A stretch of DNA of 64,000 bases, from contig NC_135199.1 in assembly GCF_050948175.1 (NCBI RefSeq), forward strand, positions 6,700,501 through 6,764,500, in the 5' to 3' direction. Numbering within the stretch: position 1 is the first letter of the stretch; every line of letters begins with the position of its first letter. The DNA comes from Xylocopa sonorina (taxonomy: Eukaryota; Arthropoda; Insecta; Hymenoptera; Apidae). Below the pieces are notes generated by a model. It did not search any database, was not told where the DNA came from, and saw nothing but the letters and a program-made list of their open reading frames with translations. The translations under genes and the position numbers were made by a program. Below are positions 48,435-61,410 of this stretch, piece by piece.

Positions 48435-50611
48435 TCAAACAATCATACGGCACATGCGTAACACGAAAGACAGCAGTGAAAAACAGGCAGTTCGGGCCAC
48501 GGAACTGCGCAACACCAAAAAACGCAGCACTACTAGTAGCATTCCAAATTGTACAACTTTGTGGATCCAGTATAATCTGTAACAAAATTAGATAAATGAA
48601 TAAATACCGAGAACGTAATTTCTTCCGTGTATAGTTACGCGCGGAAAGGGGCAACTACTTTGTTGGTGAATCGAGAAAACGGTAATACTCACTTTTTAAG
48701 GTGCGAACGAGCAGCTGGCAGTGTGTCCGGATTCTCCTTCAGCATGAAGAGCCGAATTCCCAATATGTATTGTTCTATATACGCTGGCCAGTCAATTTCT
48801 TTGACGTCGAACATAAACGTCTGTCTATCCTCGGGGCTGAGCTGTTCGGCTAGTTGCCGGACGTTGTCGTCCCTGAAGTTCCACTGTTGCGTGCTGAAGT
48901 ACTCCAAGCATGTGGCAGCTTTCCGAAGTTTCGCTTGAATGCCAACCATTACGGACGGTTTGCCCTTCAATCGAAAGAAGAAGTCTAATATGTGCGCCGG
49001 TAACAGATGCAGGAAGAACATGCACATTTTGTTTATTATGCTGTTGGTTTGGGTTTTGCCACCGGGATACCAAATCATATCGTTCGGCGGATGCATTCTG
49101 CAGAACTTGAACATCAGCTGCGTGAACTGTTTCCACGTGATCGGGTTCTGTTGACCCGTGACACAATTATACACGGGGATTGTTTTCGTGCGATTCGTCG
49201 CGATTCTCCATGCCGCGCAGATCATCAAGTTAATTACTATGTCAACCGGCACCAAGTCTGCTATCTTGTTGTCGTGACACAGCATGGTTCTGCAATCACG
49301 AGTTCCATTTATTAGCAACATTTGATTAGAATCGTGGCAGTTAAAATTAGTGATAGTGCTGCACAGTTCCATATAAAGATTTATGTATCCTTTTATAAAC
49401 TAGAAGATGGCTACTGAGATTAAGCTTACGGATTGTGTATTGTACGAGTATAAAGAAAGAATTAAAGAAGAAAAAGGACTCGCTACAATAAATGCTATCC
49501 ATCATTGGATTAGAATAATTTCAGCTTGTTCGGTTGAGCGAATCCGCATATCAACTGTTGCGGTTCTTGGTACGGTTCAACGTACCTGAAACAACCTTTG
49601 CCAACAGCGGCAATAATACCAGTCGGGCCATTCCAATTGTCAACCCATCCAGCTACCGGCTCTCTGAATGATGACAGAACGATGGAGGGTCTCACGATTA
49701 CCACCGGCAAATAACCAGATTCTGCTTGTAACATCCGTTCAGTGAGAGCTTTGGTGAATGTGTAGGTATTCGGTCGCTTGCCGATTAATGTCCCTGTTAT
49801 TTCATCAACCATTTTGGTATCCATGACCTTCGTCAACGCGATTACTTCCTCTGGTTCTGTCGACAGCGGATAGATCTCCTCAGCAACATCCTCGCGATCG
49901 CAATTACAATACGCCGTTGAAAGGTGGACCAGCGCCTTTGCATAGAAATCGTAATGATTAACATACTCTTGGAAAGCAATTTTTCTGACACTTAACTGAC
50001 TTTAGTTAGACACGTCAAATTTCTTGTGTCACATTCGTTTACCTCCAAATTATGCATGCGATGACACAAGTACAACAATTGCTTAGTGCCGACCATGTTG
50101 ATGGTGACGGAAAGCTTAAGTGCTTCGTCGAATTTGACCGTGGCGGCGGAATGGAAAACGATCGAGACGTTTCTAATTATCGTGTTTTGATCAGCCTCTG
50201 AAATGCCCAATTCTTGCTCCGTTATGTCTCCAGCGACGGGTATTACTTTAGAGAGCTCGTGGGGAGCGTCCCGTCGAAGTTTCTCAAACAGCTGTTGACA
50301 GTTGAAAAGGTATATTAATTTCGATCCCCCCTCAATTTCCTCGTTCGATTGGCGAGTCTAAAGAGACGGGAAGCTCGGAAAAGAACGGGATAACTTACCG
50401 GTCCATTCAATAGTTCTCGTAGCCTCTGCTTAACGTCCCGACCTTTCTTCGGCCTCATCAAGAGATAAATGTGCTTTATTCCCGGACAAGATCTAAGTAA
50501 CTTCTCAACGAGAGCCTTGCCCATGAAACCAGTGCCGCCCGTGATGAATATAGACCTGTCCCTGTAAAAGTCCTTCACGGACGTGCACTGGATGCCGCTT
50601 ATTGTGCTCAT
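48435..50611 (-). CDS. FAR: Fatty acyl-CoA reductase (FAR), copy 2
   Basis: It has the same NADPH-dependent reduction of fatty acyl-CoA to alcohol as copy 1. Exons: 50611-50399, 50291-50043, 49935-49586, 49289-48693 and 48576-48435, in phase, 516 aa. The Rossmann motif TGGTGFMG is at residues 24-31, and the catalytic YTFTK is at 212-216. ALVHLSTAYCNCDREDVAEE and GWVDNWNGPTG are canonical for insect FARs. The C-terminal FAR domain includes QQWNFRDDN and IDWPAYIEQYILGIR. The last exon, beginning LYWIHKVVQFGMLLVVL, adds a hydrophobic membrane tail. Without this last exon the frame would stop three bases after the donor, so the splice restores the usual tail. The first intron and the last intron match copy 1 in position and phase; the middle ones do not. 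Substrate is unknown. Confidence 0.95.
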
Positions 50612-53600
50612 TTTGGCCTATTTTTCTTCCAATTGTTTTCCCTCAATATCTTTCTTAGCTTTTTGAGGGGCGTGGGGGAAGCGCAAGATAATCTACAATT
50701 AGTCTCTTCTCTAGACAATTACTAGGGATGACAATTTTAAAGTAACAGAACGCGGCCTTTCTCTTTCTTCGGTTTTATCTTTGGTCTTGATACGATTCTT
50801 ATCACCTGTTCGGTGAACGCGTACGGATATATACTCCTCTTCGTTTTTATCTTCTTCTTTCCTTCGTTGCCTTCGTTGCCAGTTGTGCAGGTGACGAGAA
50901 AAGAACCACGGCTGGCTTATAGATGGGGAAACAGAATTTGAAAAAGATGCAACGAAAACTGGTTCACGTCGTTCCAGAATTTTCCAAGTTGGTTACGAAC
51001 GAATTTACTTCCCGCTGGATTCATTTCGTGCCTCTTCGTGACCACAGCTTCTGTAGAGCTGAAAAACAGAGGATAAAAGCGACGATTAAAATTAGAGAAG
51101 CGGATTCCGGCGGTTCTGCCTCGTCGCTAGGAGAACGGGAACGAATGTGCGATTTCTTTAATGGTTTTATCTGTGGTTTCTTATCGTTACCACGAAATCG
51201 AGGTGAGAATCGAACGAACGATCAACTTTCCACTCACGCTTCATCATAATCCGCTATTTAACAATGCGTAATCGCTGCGTTTAACGTTCATTTACAATAT
51301 TCGAAGTCCGACTCGATCAATACACGCTTCAGCGTTTGACCGCGTATGGGAATAAAAAAAATTGCAAACATATTATTCGCCCAGTGCGTGTGCTGGCATC
51401 ATGCGGTAATGTGCTTGAGCGTTAAAATCCTATTTAGTACTTTAGTGCTTCAGCACCTAGTTTGTTGACCGTCTAAACTTCTGAAACCAAAGAGTTCTTC
51501 AATACTTTAGTACCCTACCGTCGTACCGTACTAGAACCACTCTGAAATGGTTCCATGGTACCATGAAATACTATTTACATGGTACTTTAGCATCTTATCA
51601 TTCCAATATTGCAGTACCGAAGCACAGGAATACATTTAAATAATACATTTACATCCCAGCGTTCTAATATCCTAGAACAAGTGTTCTCAAACTGGGTGCA
51701 ATGGCAGTAACATTTAATTTTTGCTAAGATTCAACCATTTAGAAGCCAGAATCTATGGCTACAGATTTTAAGTATTCAAACCGCTTTAAATTGCGGTGGA
51801 AAAAATTCGAAAACCACTGACCTAGAACGATAAAATCCAACATTACTAATATAGGGATACCGCGAAGTATTCCTGCCACGTCCCGATATCTAATCGTCTT
51901 CATATATCCTCTATAAATACTGTATAGCATCCTGGTAATCATTTAACGATTATAGATGACTTTGATAATACCGAAAAACCGTTCAGGCAAGTAATCCATC
52001 TGCCCCTTTGAGGGACCAGCATCTATCGATCGATCGATTTTCCTAGAAGCAACGTGAAAGAGGAACCGGTCACGGCTTCTTGGCAGACTCGTGGTCCTAG
52101 TTACCCCCTACCAGTGGTCGAATAATAAAAATGAGAGCCAGCTCGGGGGCTCCACGTAGACACGAGCAACAAGATTAGATGCACTTCGCACGCGAACGCC
52201 AAGGAACCCACCGTGCGGAGACCTTGGCCGTCGGTACCAGTTCCTCGAGAGCCGCAAAAATACGTGAAACCGTCGCTTTGAATTTATAACGAACTCGCCG
52301 CCAGGACCTATCGGCGTAGTCGTTGACCGTAAAGTATTTGCACGTGGAGTTGAGAGACGCGCGAGGATTATAGGAAACGAGAAAGGTGGGAGGGAGAGTG
52401 GAGAGGGGCGATGAAGCAAGTGGCGAAAGAAGAGGTACAAGAAGTATGAAAAAACGTAAACGCGCGAGAAGTTCCTTGTAAAATTGTTACGTACTCTAGT
52501 GAGAAAACATTGGAAATTCCGAACGTGGCAAGAAATCAAAGAGAAACATACCGTCAGAAGTTATGCAGAGCCTTGGAGCCGATCCCGCGTGTTTAACTAC
52601 GTGTTTGCTGATTTAAGCCAATACTTTTGTATAGGAGCCGTGACGGTTTCGCGTCTGCACGCGGACACGTTCCACGCAAAAAGTTACCGAGGGGGACCCC
52701 GCTATCGCGGTTGCTTGCTTATCTCGAAACCAGCGTTTCGTCGGTGCAAGTTTTTCTTTGCACAAATAATAATCCGCAAATAGAAGCCGCCTATCTATTG
52801 GGAAACGATTATGTGATTGTGGAAATTACGTCAGCCACGAAGGAGCGAAAAAAAGAAGAAAAAGGGATTCTCTATACTTATCGTCGCTACATTTGTGGAC
52901 CAAGATAACTGAAAATTTCGCTCCATCGAAAGTCACAGAAATCAAGTAATCGATGAAGACATCGTTGCTAAAAATATTGCAGTCAAGAGTATTTCTATAG
53001 TCTTAAATCTTCCGTGACACTTTAATGGCATCCATGCTTCCTACACACTGTGCGAATACACATTCGCAATGATCGTTTCCTATCAATTTTGATTGTCGTT
53101 TAATGAGAGTACTAGTTTACGATGACGTTGGGATGGTTCGTTGTAAAAATCGCACGAAATCTTGGAGCGAACGCGTTTTGTAATACTGTGTTACGAAAGT
53201 TGCCTAAATGTGCGAATTCTATAGCGTTTTTTTTTTTTATGTAACCGTTACGATTCCTGCTGATAACGCGTTTATTGCACATGGTTCACGGAAGGTAAAA
53301 CGATATACGCGATAAAGTATGATGGTGACAACTTTATCTTCTCGCGAATATTTCATTCCGTTTATTCCATTCAACCGCTGCCGTGCATTTTGCACGAGAA
53401 TACCTAAAAAGGTATTAAACACGCGGAAATTAATATACAGAAACGAGTTTCCGTACAAGTACCTATTTTTAGAGATACGAGCGCGAGGAATGGTAATGTT
53501 TGGCACAATTTTGACAATTTACGATGTAATTTGTAAGTTTACAGAGATAAAGCAGCGGCGACGGGCTTTGATATCGGATACAAATTTTCCACTGCACACG

Positions 53601-56600
53601 GTATTAAATATGTAAAACAACTGGGCAATGATTTTATGGGACGTTATCGAATAATTTTTAATTAAACCTGCGATGACAGCAGTTTGGAAGATTTCGATTG
53701 AATTTCGACATAAAAGTTTTCCAACGACAGATAAAATTTGTACGGCATCTTAAAAATATTATCTGCCTCGTAGTAATCCTGAGTAGAAAGTACATTATCG
53801 CTATTTTTTGCAATCATTTGTAGAAGTACAATTTCTCTGGAATCGATTGAAAAGACAAAACATAAACGTGTGAAATAACTTAATTTTTAATTAATCGGTT
53901 ACCTATTAACACCACGAAAAAAATTGATGGGTTTAACGGCACATTTTTACTGTTAAGCGAACGGAAGATGCAATCTAACATTAAAATGCTAAGTGGTCTC
54001 CATTTTTCTCCCTGATATACATATATATACAAAGTTTGTAAACGTTTCGAAGCAAAAAAACGCGGATTTGTTCTGCAGCAATTTCAAAGGGAATGAATTT
54101 TTAGAAATCCGTGCTAAACTCGAGTTGAGAAATGCTAGAAGCGGCAACAGAGAGAAGCGGTTCCAATGGGATTCTAGGTCACCGTCCCGGCCTCGAAACG
54201 GTCACTAGAACCCACCCGTTCCTCGGCCTCCGCAGACGAAGAAACGAGGAAGGAAAGAGAGGAAACATCAGCTCGACCCCGTTAGATGAAAACCCGTTAT
54301 ACGACGAACAACGATCGCGACTGACGAACTAACAAAAATCTTCGTTTCTTTTTCATTTCGTCTCCGACCTCCCTACCCTATTTCCCTTGCCCTTTCAATG
54401 TCCTTCGCCTCCCTTTTAAAATACTTTTACTTCTCTCGTATCTTGCGCAACAGTTTTCCTTTACCTCCCGCCGCGATATTTTACATTCCCCTAAACGTGT
54501 CAGAGTGTTGCCTTTCCAACAAAAAAAAAAAAAGAATTACACGTGTAATTATTGTTATTACCATTATTTTCTTTGAGATGTTATTATCTTGTCAGGATTC
54601 ATTCCTTTTCAGCTACTAGTTTTGTTTCTGACGTAATATTTTTTCCACGCGATACTTTATGTTCCTCTACATGGAAGTAGAACGTACTATTCGTTGAGTC
54701 GCAGAAGTCAGGCTACTCGCCATCTCGTGGCTTTCCTTTTAACAACCCTTTGACACCCGATAGTTAACTAACTTCGAACCATCCGCCATCGTCGAACAAG
54801 GAACTAGAAATAACAATTAAGTACTATGAATTATTTATATTGAGCAGGATGAATTTATGTAACGCGACTAAACTCGAATTCGAACTCGGGATTTTAATTA
54901 TATAAATTCACGTGTCTACATTAAACAACGCGCGAACCAGTGTTCTGCCGATTGGAGAACGTTTACGTATCGTTAAATTCGCTTCTAAACGATTCCCAAC
55001 AAATTCTCACCCTCCCCCCCCCCCCTCTCTATTTGCATCCCTTTTTATATTCCTATTATTTTTAAAGATCGATACACAGACACAGAAAACTCGTGGAACC
55101 GCAGCCGTCGAAGTTCGAGCATCGGTTTGGCGGATCGCCAAAAAGCATACATACGTTACAGGTTTATAACATCGGGATCATTAAACGCGGCTGGTTTTCC
55201 AGTGGCTTTGTTTTCGCTTAAACAGAAAAAGGCGGCACATTCTTAACTTGATCTGCTCAGAAAACCAAGTACCAGTGCATAAGAACGTGGACGGAGGGAA
55301 TGCGAGTTCGCAAATAAAATATAATTCGTTGTTTCGTCGCTTACGAATTTAGGTCGCGAGATTGATTGTCGAATAGTACTTGAGTCATCGAAAAAGTAAC
55401 TAAAATATTTACCAAATCGATGGGAAACTTCTTTTTCAATCATTTGTTGATTTAAGACCACGAAGTTGCAATATTTTGCTATGTTAAGAAATTACGTGAC
55501 CTATCGTTTAAGTTATACAGCATAAGTGTGCACGTCTTATTAAAATGAGGAATTAATTCTAGTTGCATTTGAATAAATTATGTTTATTTCTGTTTGATTA
55601 ATTATCAATCGCTATGTCTGGATGTTGTAATAAGCATTAGTCGACGCAAATTTTTCAAAACCCGACGTTCTTGAGTTCTAAACGGAATAACAAGGAATTA
55701 TCAAATAACTAAATGTTTGAGCCTGTGGGACGTATCACGGACCAATAAAAATTCCTAATTAGCGACGTCGGTAGACGCCAGATTTTATTTTCAATACGCA
55801 TACTTTAATTATGTTTCATTAATGAATATTACGATAAAATTCTTGTCCTCGCTAGCCATGACCTACTAGGTTGATGATACACGTCTATGACTAATCTCGA
55901 ACTAGGATTGGTGGAAAGTCACGAACCCTGTCTATAAGAATGCTTCGCATGGGGTACATAAAGCATAAGTTTATTAATGGAATCTCTCTCCTCTCCCTTT
56001 CACCCCTTTCTCTCTCCATACTTCCAATATTTTCTAAAATAATCAATAAAATTACGAAACACCCAATACCCTCCTTACATTTCCAACTTCTGATAAAATA
56101 ATACACGTATAGCATCGTGCATTTTTTTTGTTTACTACCACCAGATAATAATTGCCTGCTACAATCGATTTATCAAATAAACTCGTGCACCTTTCGGATA
56201 TTTGACTGTACACGATCATTACGAAACTTTCGATGACTATTTACTACGCAACAGAAACAGTTTCTCAATTATTATTGGTAAAGAACATTTGGAAACAGGA
56301 ATGCTCTCTAGCACGGTTCTCGAACTATTTTTAATGCCGGTACACCGTTACCGGAAGCAGTTATATAACTAGAAAGATCTCTCGCCTATTAACTTTCTGG
56401 GATACGCGGATGTCTATATCTCGTTGCATAATGTCCTATAATGAAAACAGAGTTATTCAATTTTAGTCACTGCCTCTCGTTAAAAACGCTGATTCTCAGT
56501 TCGCCAGCTTAATGCAACGAATCATTTCGATGCCATGAATCACTGACCATACGTGACGAATGGAAACTACATTTGAAATATTTATTTCGAAAGTCCTATT

Positions 56601-56988
56601 ACAACAGACGATTAGAGATGCGTCTCTTTCGATAAAATAATTCCACATTTCTCGCAATAAATTCCTAGACTTCTAACGCTACATGTTTTTTTCGATCTCA
56701 CGTCAAATCAAACCGTGTAACGTGACATGTATTAATAAAATGCAAATAACTTCTAACTGTTGGCAATAAATGAACAAGGAATGAAAAGTAAACGGTGTTA
56801 GATCACTGTGCAAGCAGAATGTCCAGTGTACCAAGAATGGAAGAGTTTAGACTCAAGCTATAGTTTGCACCATTTTGTTTTAAATGATTTATACGTATTT
56901 GATAAAGAGACATGTGAAAATATATAGATAATGTAGACGCAAGAAAAAAATAGTTACAGGAATCGTTGACGCTTCTTGTTTAATGTTA

Positions 56989-57025
56989 CAGTATAAATAG
57001 GGAGAGATCATTGAAATTCCGTGGT
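56989..57025 (+). promoter_or_regulatory. TATA-box core promoter candidate
   Basis: GTATAAATAGGG begins at about 56988, a near-ideal TATA box. The sequence about 30 bases downstream (near 57020) would be the start site. No coding exon is evident just downstream, so any gene would need a distant exon. This is motif evidence only. Confidence 0.25.
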
Positions 57026-60000
57026 GCGTTTCGTTGGATTCATATCAAAGACTCGCTTCCCTTCCTGACTGACATTCTCGCATTACAATTCGGAAGTCGA
57101 TAACCTCATGACACGGTTAGGATTAATTCGAGGTATACAGATGTTGTTTAAATGTTAGGATTGCAAAGGAAATCAATTTTCCGATTTTGCCTCTGAACCG
57201 ATTTCGTCGAAAAATTATTCATTCTGAGAATTTGGCTCCTTTTATAGCTATAAAAGATTCGAAATTTGTAATTTAATCGTTTTATTCGATCTTGTTGGAT
57301 TGTTTTTCTTTTTTTTTTTACATATATATATATTTAAGGAGATTCATAGCCCCGATTAATTCACGCGGTGGCACCGAAAATAAGGACTTTCAAAACAAAA
57401 GAGGGGAGAAACTCGGTGGTATCGTTATGGCCAACAGATTGTGCTCGCAAAATTGCAAAATTCAATTAGTTCCGGTCAATTTTCGCGTCCGTTATGTACA
57501 AATTTAGCCAACTAATAAACGGATACAAGTCCCTCCGTTGGGAATTTCGCTGCATCACCGTGGCAAAAAAACATTATTCATAATCAACCTACAAACTTTA
57601 TTCAATTGTCGACAGCTAGAAAATTATAGACTATTGGAAGAGATATCAAAGATTTAACCTCGAAAGTGATTAATTACACAGAGATTATTGAAATGATTAA
57701 CGTCAAAGTAAACATTTTGCGTTGAAGAGGAAGAAACATTGAGTTCCGAGACGAAGTTTACTATGATAAACGATAAAGATATTCCATTATTTCACCAGGA
57801 TCGAAAGTAAAAATTGTCGATCAATACAGATCCAACGAAAAATAACAAGATTGGGAATCAATGAATTTTTGCACGAAGAGATCTTCCCAGAACTATAACA
57901 CTCAATAAACGCACTGTAACGTAACATAGAAACAGTGGAAATAGCTTGAGCAATTCTTAGCTTCTTCCTTTTGTATCGTTAAGATTTTATCGTTAATTTG
58001 CACACTTCGCATCGGTGAGTATATTTGGACAAATTCCGTACTTTGCATAGATGTTTCTTCCTGGAAAATACTGAGCCGTTCAAGTTGGATTCGTAGAATA
58101 TGACATACAGAAAAAAATCTTTCAATCTCGTGTGGCCGATCTCCTACCTCCTCACAACGTTTGTATTATCTATTAATTCTGTCCTGCGATTTTATTAGCC
58201 ATGAAATTCCACGGCATCGATATCTTAGAAATTGGACGAGGACTCGATACTTTTCGACCTTGTTTCTTTAATTAAAAAAAAATACCCAACGCATCTAGAA
58301 AGAAAAATCTCTGACGACTGATTACTAACAATTGAACTATGCCTAGGTACATACATTGGAACTCGCTACTTCTGACGAAAAGTACCCGCGATCAGGCTCA
58401 ACAGTGTGCACAGACGATTACCCGTAGCCGAATCGGTTCGATTCGATCAGACGGGTGTAATTAATTCGATCATAATTCATCCGACACGTACTCCGTGACT
58501 CTGTTACCGGTCCGATTTAGCTATAGAGTAGGAACGGTATCAATGTCGTGGCCAATGACCCTCTAGAAAAGAGGAAGGGAAAGAGAGAGGCCAGAGAGAC
58601 CAGATGACGCAGCCTCCCCGCGACACGATGAAATTTCCTTTTTAACCCAACGATTAAACGATTCGAACCTCCGGTTACAGGTTTAATTCCTGCTAGTTCT
58701 TCTTATTTCGCTAAGTACGTTAAACCGGTCCCGTTTTAGACACGATCCCGTATCCTGCATCCTGTCACGCTCCATCAGCGTAGACCTCCGCTCTAAACGC
58801 TCTAAACGAAGAACGCGAGATTCCATCGAGGGATTGTTCAAGTTTCTTCTTTAAGCCTCAAATGTGCACTACGATACTGAACTCACGTTCGCGCGAATCT
58901 GCGGCTACTTTTAATACTGTCACAGGTAATTTGTACACGCGATAAGAAAATTCTTCTCAGAGATTTCATGATGAAGCAAAAGAGGAAATCAGTTGCATTC
59001 GATCAAACGCCCGTTCGAACGATTTTCAACGACTCGTATCACTTTAAAACATTCTCCTCGATCCAGTAGACAACGACACACGATAACCAAGCGTACGAAC
59101 ATCTAATATGAATAATATGAATTGTTATATATAATTATGGTGAACAGCGAGAAACAACTAGAATTCCTTTAACTCTTTCGCTTACCCATTTCGTGACAAT
59201 CGCAGATCGGTTCCGTGTTAGACCCTGTCCATGGAAAAGAAACAAAATAGCATAAGTATGTATTAAAGAAACGGTCTCTTGCGATGCGTGAAATGAAACG
59301 AGTGACTGTATACTGAAGATTCTCGTACATGGACACAACAAATGATGGACATCGGTATCTAAACATTTGTGCAAATTTGCAACAGTAAAAGTAAACGGAA
59401 CCTTCAATTGAAGACTAACAGACTAGCTGGGCTTTCAAATCGACATAATCCAGTCGACACAGTAAACAGCCAAGCTGAACACGATATTTTACTACAGAAT
59501 TGAAATTAGAAACGAATTTTAGACAAGTCGCCGACTCAGAAGTTAATATTATACTACTGCAGAGACGTGTGCTTACACTTCCGAGGAATTACCAGAAAGA
59601 ACTTAAGAGTGACAAAGTATTTGGAAAATTCTGAGCTACGTGATCGCAGATCTTGCAATGCAATATACCGGCGATAACAACGTGAAAACACTCACCAAAG
59701 AGAGTAGCGAGCAGCGAAATTTCTACGAACGAGACGGACGAAACCTCGTAGACAAAAGTTGAACGGTCACTTGAACGATCGAGCACGTATGACACCGTGT
59801 TCCCGTATGGCCTGGATCGTCGATGCGAACGGTAACGCGTGTCGAGGATTACTAAGGGGATGATATGTGGGCCAGCCACTTTAAAGACAAGCCAACGAAA
59901 GGTGTGCCGCGTCTACCGCGGACCAACCGTAGTTCCTCGCACTTGACTCTGGATGACGGACTTGGACAGTATTTCCTACCAATCATCTTTGTCGCTATAT

Positions 60001-61326
60001 CATAATTTCAGTTGAACTTTGAGATGAGCGAACCATTACTTGCATCCCTTGGCATTCGATCACCACGGAATTTGTAAATGGCTCGTGTTGATCGTCGGTT
60101 AATTGTTGACCTATGACGTGTGTCGCCTGTACACTTTTTGCCTCACGATAATACATTATTTATACCATACATCTTATTGGAGGTGCCTAAGCGATAATTC
60201 AGCACATATCTCGTTCATAGCGTGTAATTGCAATTGATAATTTTACTCTAATTTTTAAACCCAATTTAGAACCGCAATAGATAGTCTTGGTCTCAATTGA
60301 ACGTCTCATTTGAATGTGTATTTGAGAAGCACCTCCTTGGAAGGAAATAAAATCTACGCAGATGGATCTCGGATAATTTTAATGAGTACAATGAAACTCG
60401 TGTCGAACATGGATCGAAAAGTACCGAGAGGCACTTGGTATTCAGCGTCAGTTTACGTTCTCATAAAATTGTGCAACGGTTACTTATAGGGTGCAGACTG
60501 TGAAATGTTGAACTGTAACGTGTTGAAATCGTTTGCTAATATCTGTTATCGGGCCTCGATACCTTGATCCCTTTTTGCCCTGGCCGTAACGCGCAGAAAG
60601 TTGATTGTGAGTGGAAATTGTGACGCCTCTTAAAGCTTGAACTTTTAGCTACGTCCAGACCCTATCTGCAACACTCTATCCTCGTACGGCAAGCTTTGAC
60701 GTGAACTGCAACGTAACGCATTTTACTATGATGTTATATCAAGATAGAATTATAAAAGAATAAATGATAATCTACTTAGATATATCTATTGCTATATATT
60801 TGAAGTCTGTTCCACTTAGAATCATGGAAATTTCGCAATGAAAATTCAATCCAATCACAGGTGCAACGATCCGATCTAACAGTCACCTAAAATCCCTTTT
60901 CGCGTGTCGATGAAAAGTTCACTAACACACCTTGAACCAAATACTACGAAACGCTGGACAACTGCGAAACGGAAAGTAAAAAAAATGGTGAACCGTCGCG
61001 TGCATTCTAAATATCCCGTGGACAGCGATAGTTCCGTGTACATAGTTCGATCGAGAAAACATTTGCTAAAAATGTTTCCTGTTATCGGAATTGTTAATTA
61101 CTCTTTCGTAACATCCTTTCATAATGTATCGCCTAAGTCGGTTCAAACGATAGATATACTACAAAAATCGTGTATTTATGTCAATTAATTATCTTAATCC
61201 TCGGGTCGAATTTTTGTTTTAAATCCCAAAAAATTGTGGGAGCGAAAAACCAGAAAATATAGACCGATATATGCAAATGAAAACAAATTCTTGCATTTAA
61301 ACAATTTTTTTACGATATATTCACTT

Positions 61327-61410
61327 TGTAACTTTCAAGTCACACCGGCCTATGAAGTTTAAATGAATTTGTAAAATGTCGATAAATTAAAATGTGACTT
61401 GAAAGTTACA
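61327..61410. repeat. 18-base inverted repeat with 48-base loop
   Basis: TGTAACTTTCAAGTCACA (61327-61344) is exactly repeated in reverse complement at 61393-61410. Each copy is followed by a related sequence in direct orientation (CCGGCCTATGAAG, CAGGCTCATAGAG). It could be a short non-autonomous element or a binding-site pair; no further evidence. Confidence 0.7.
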
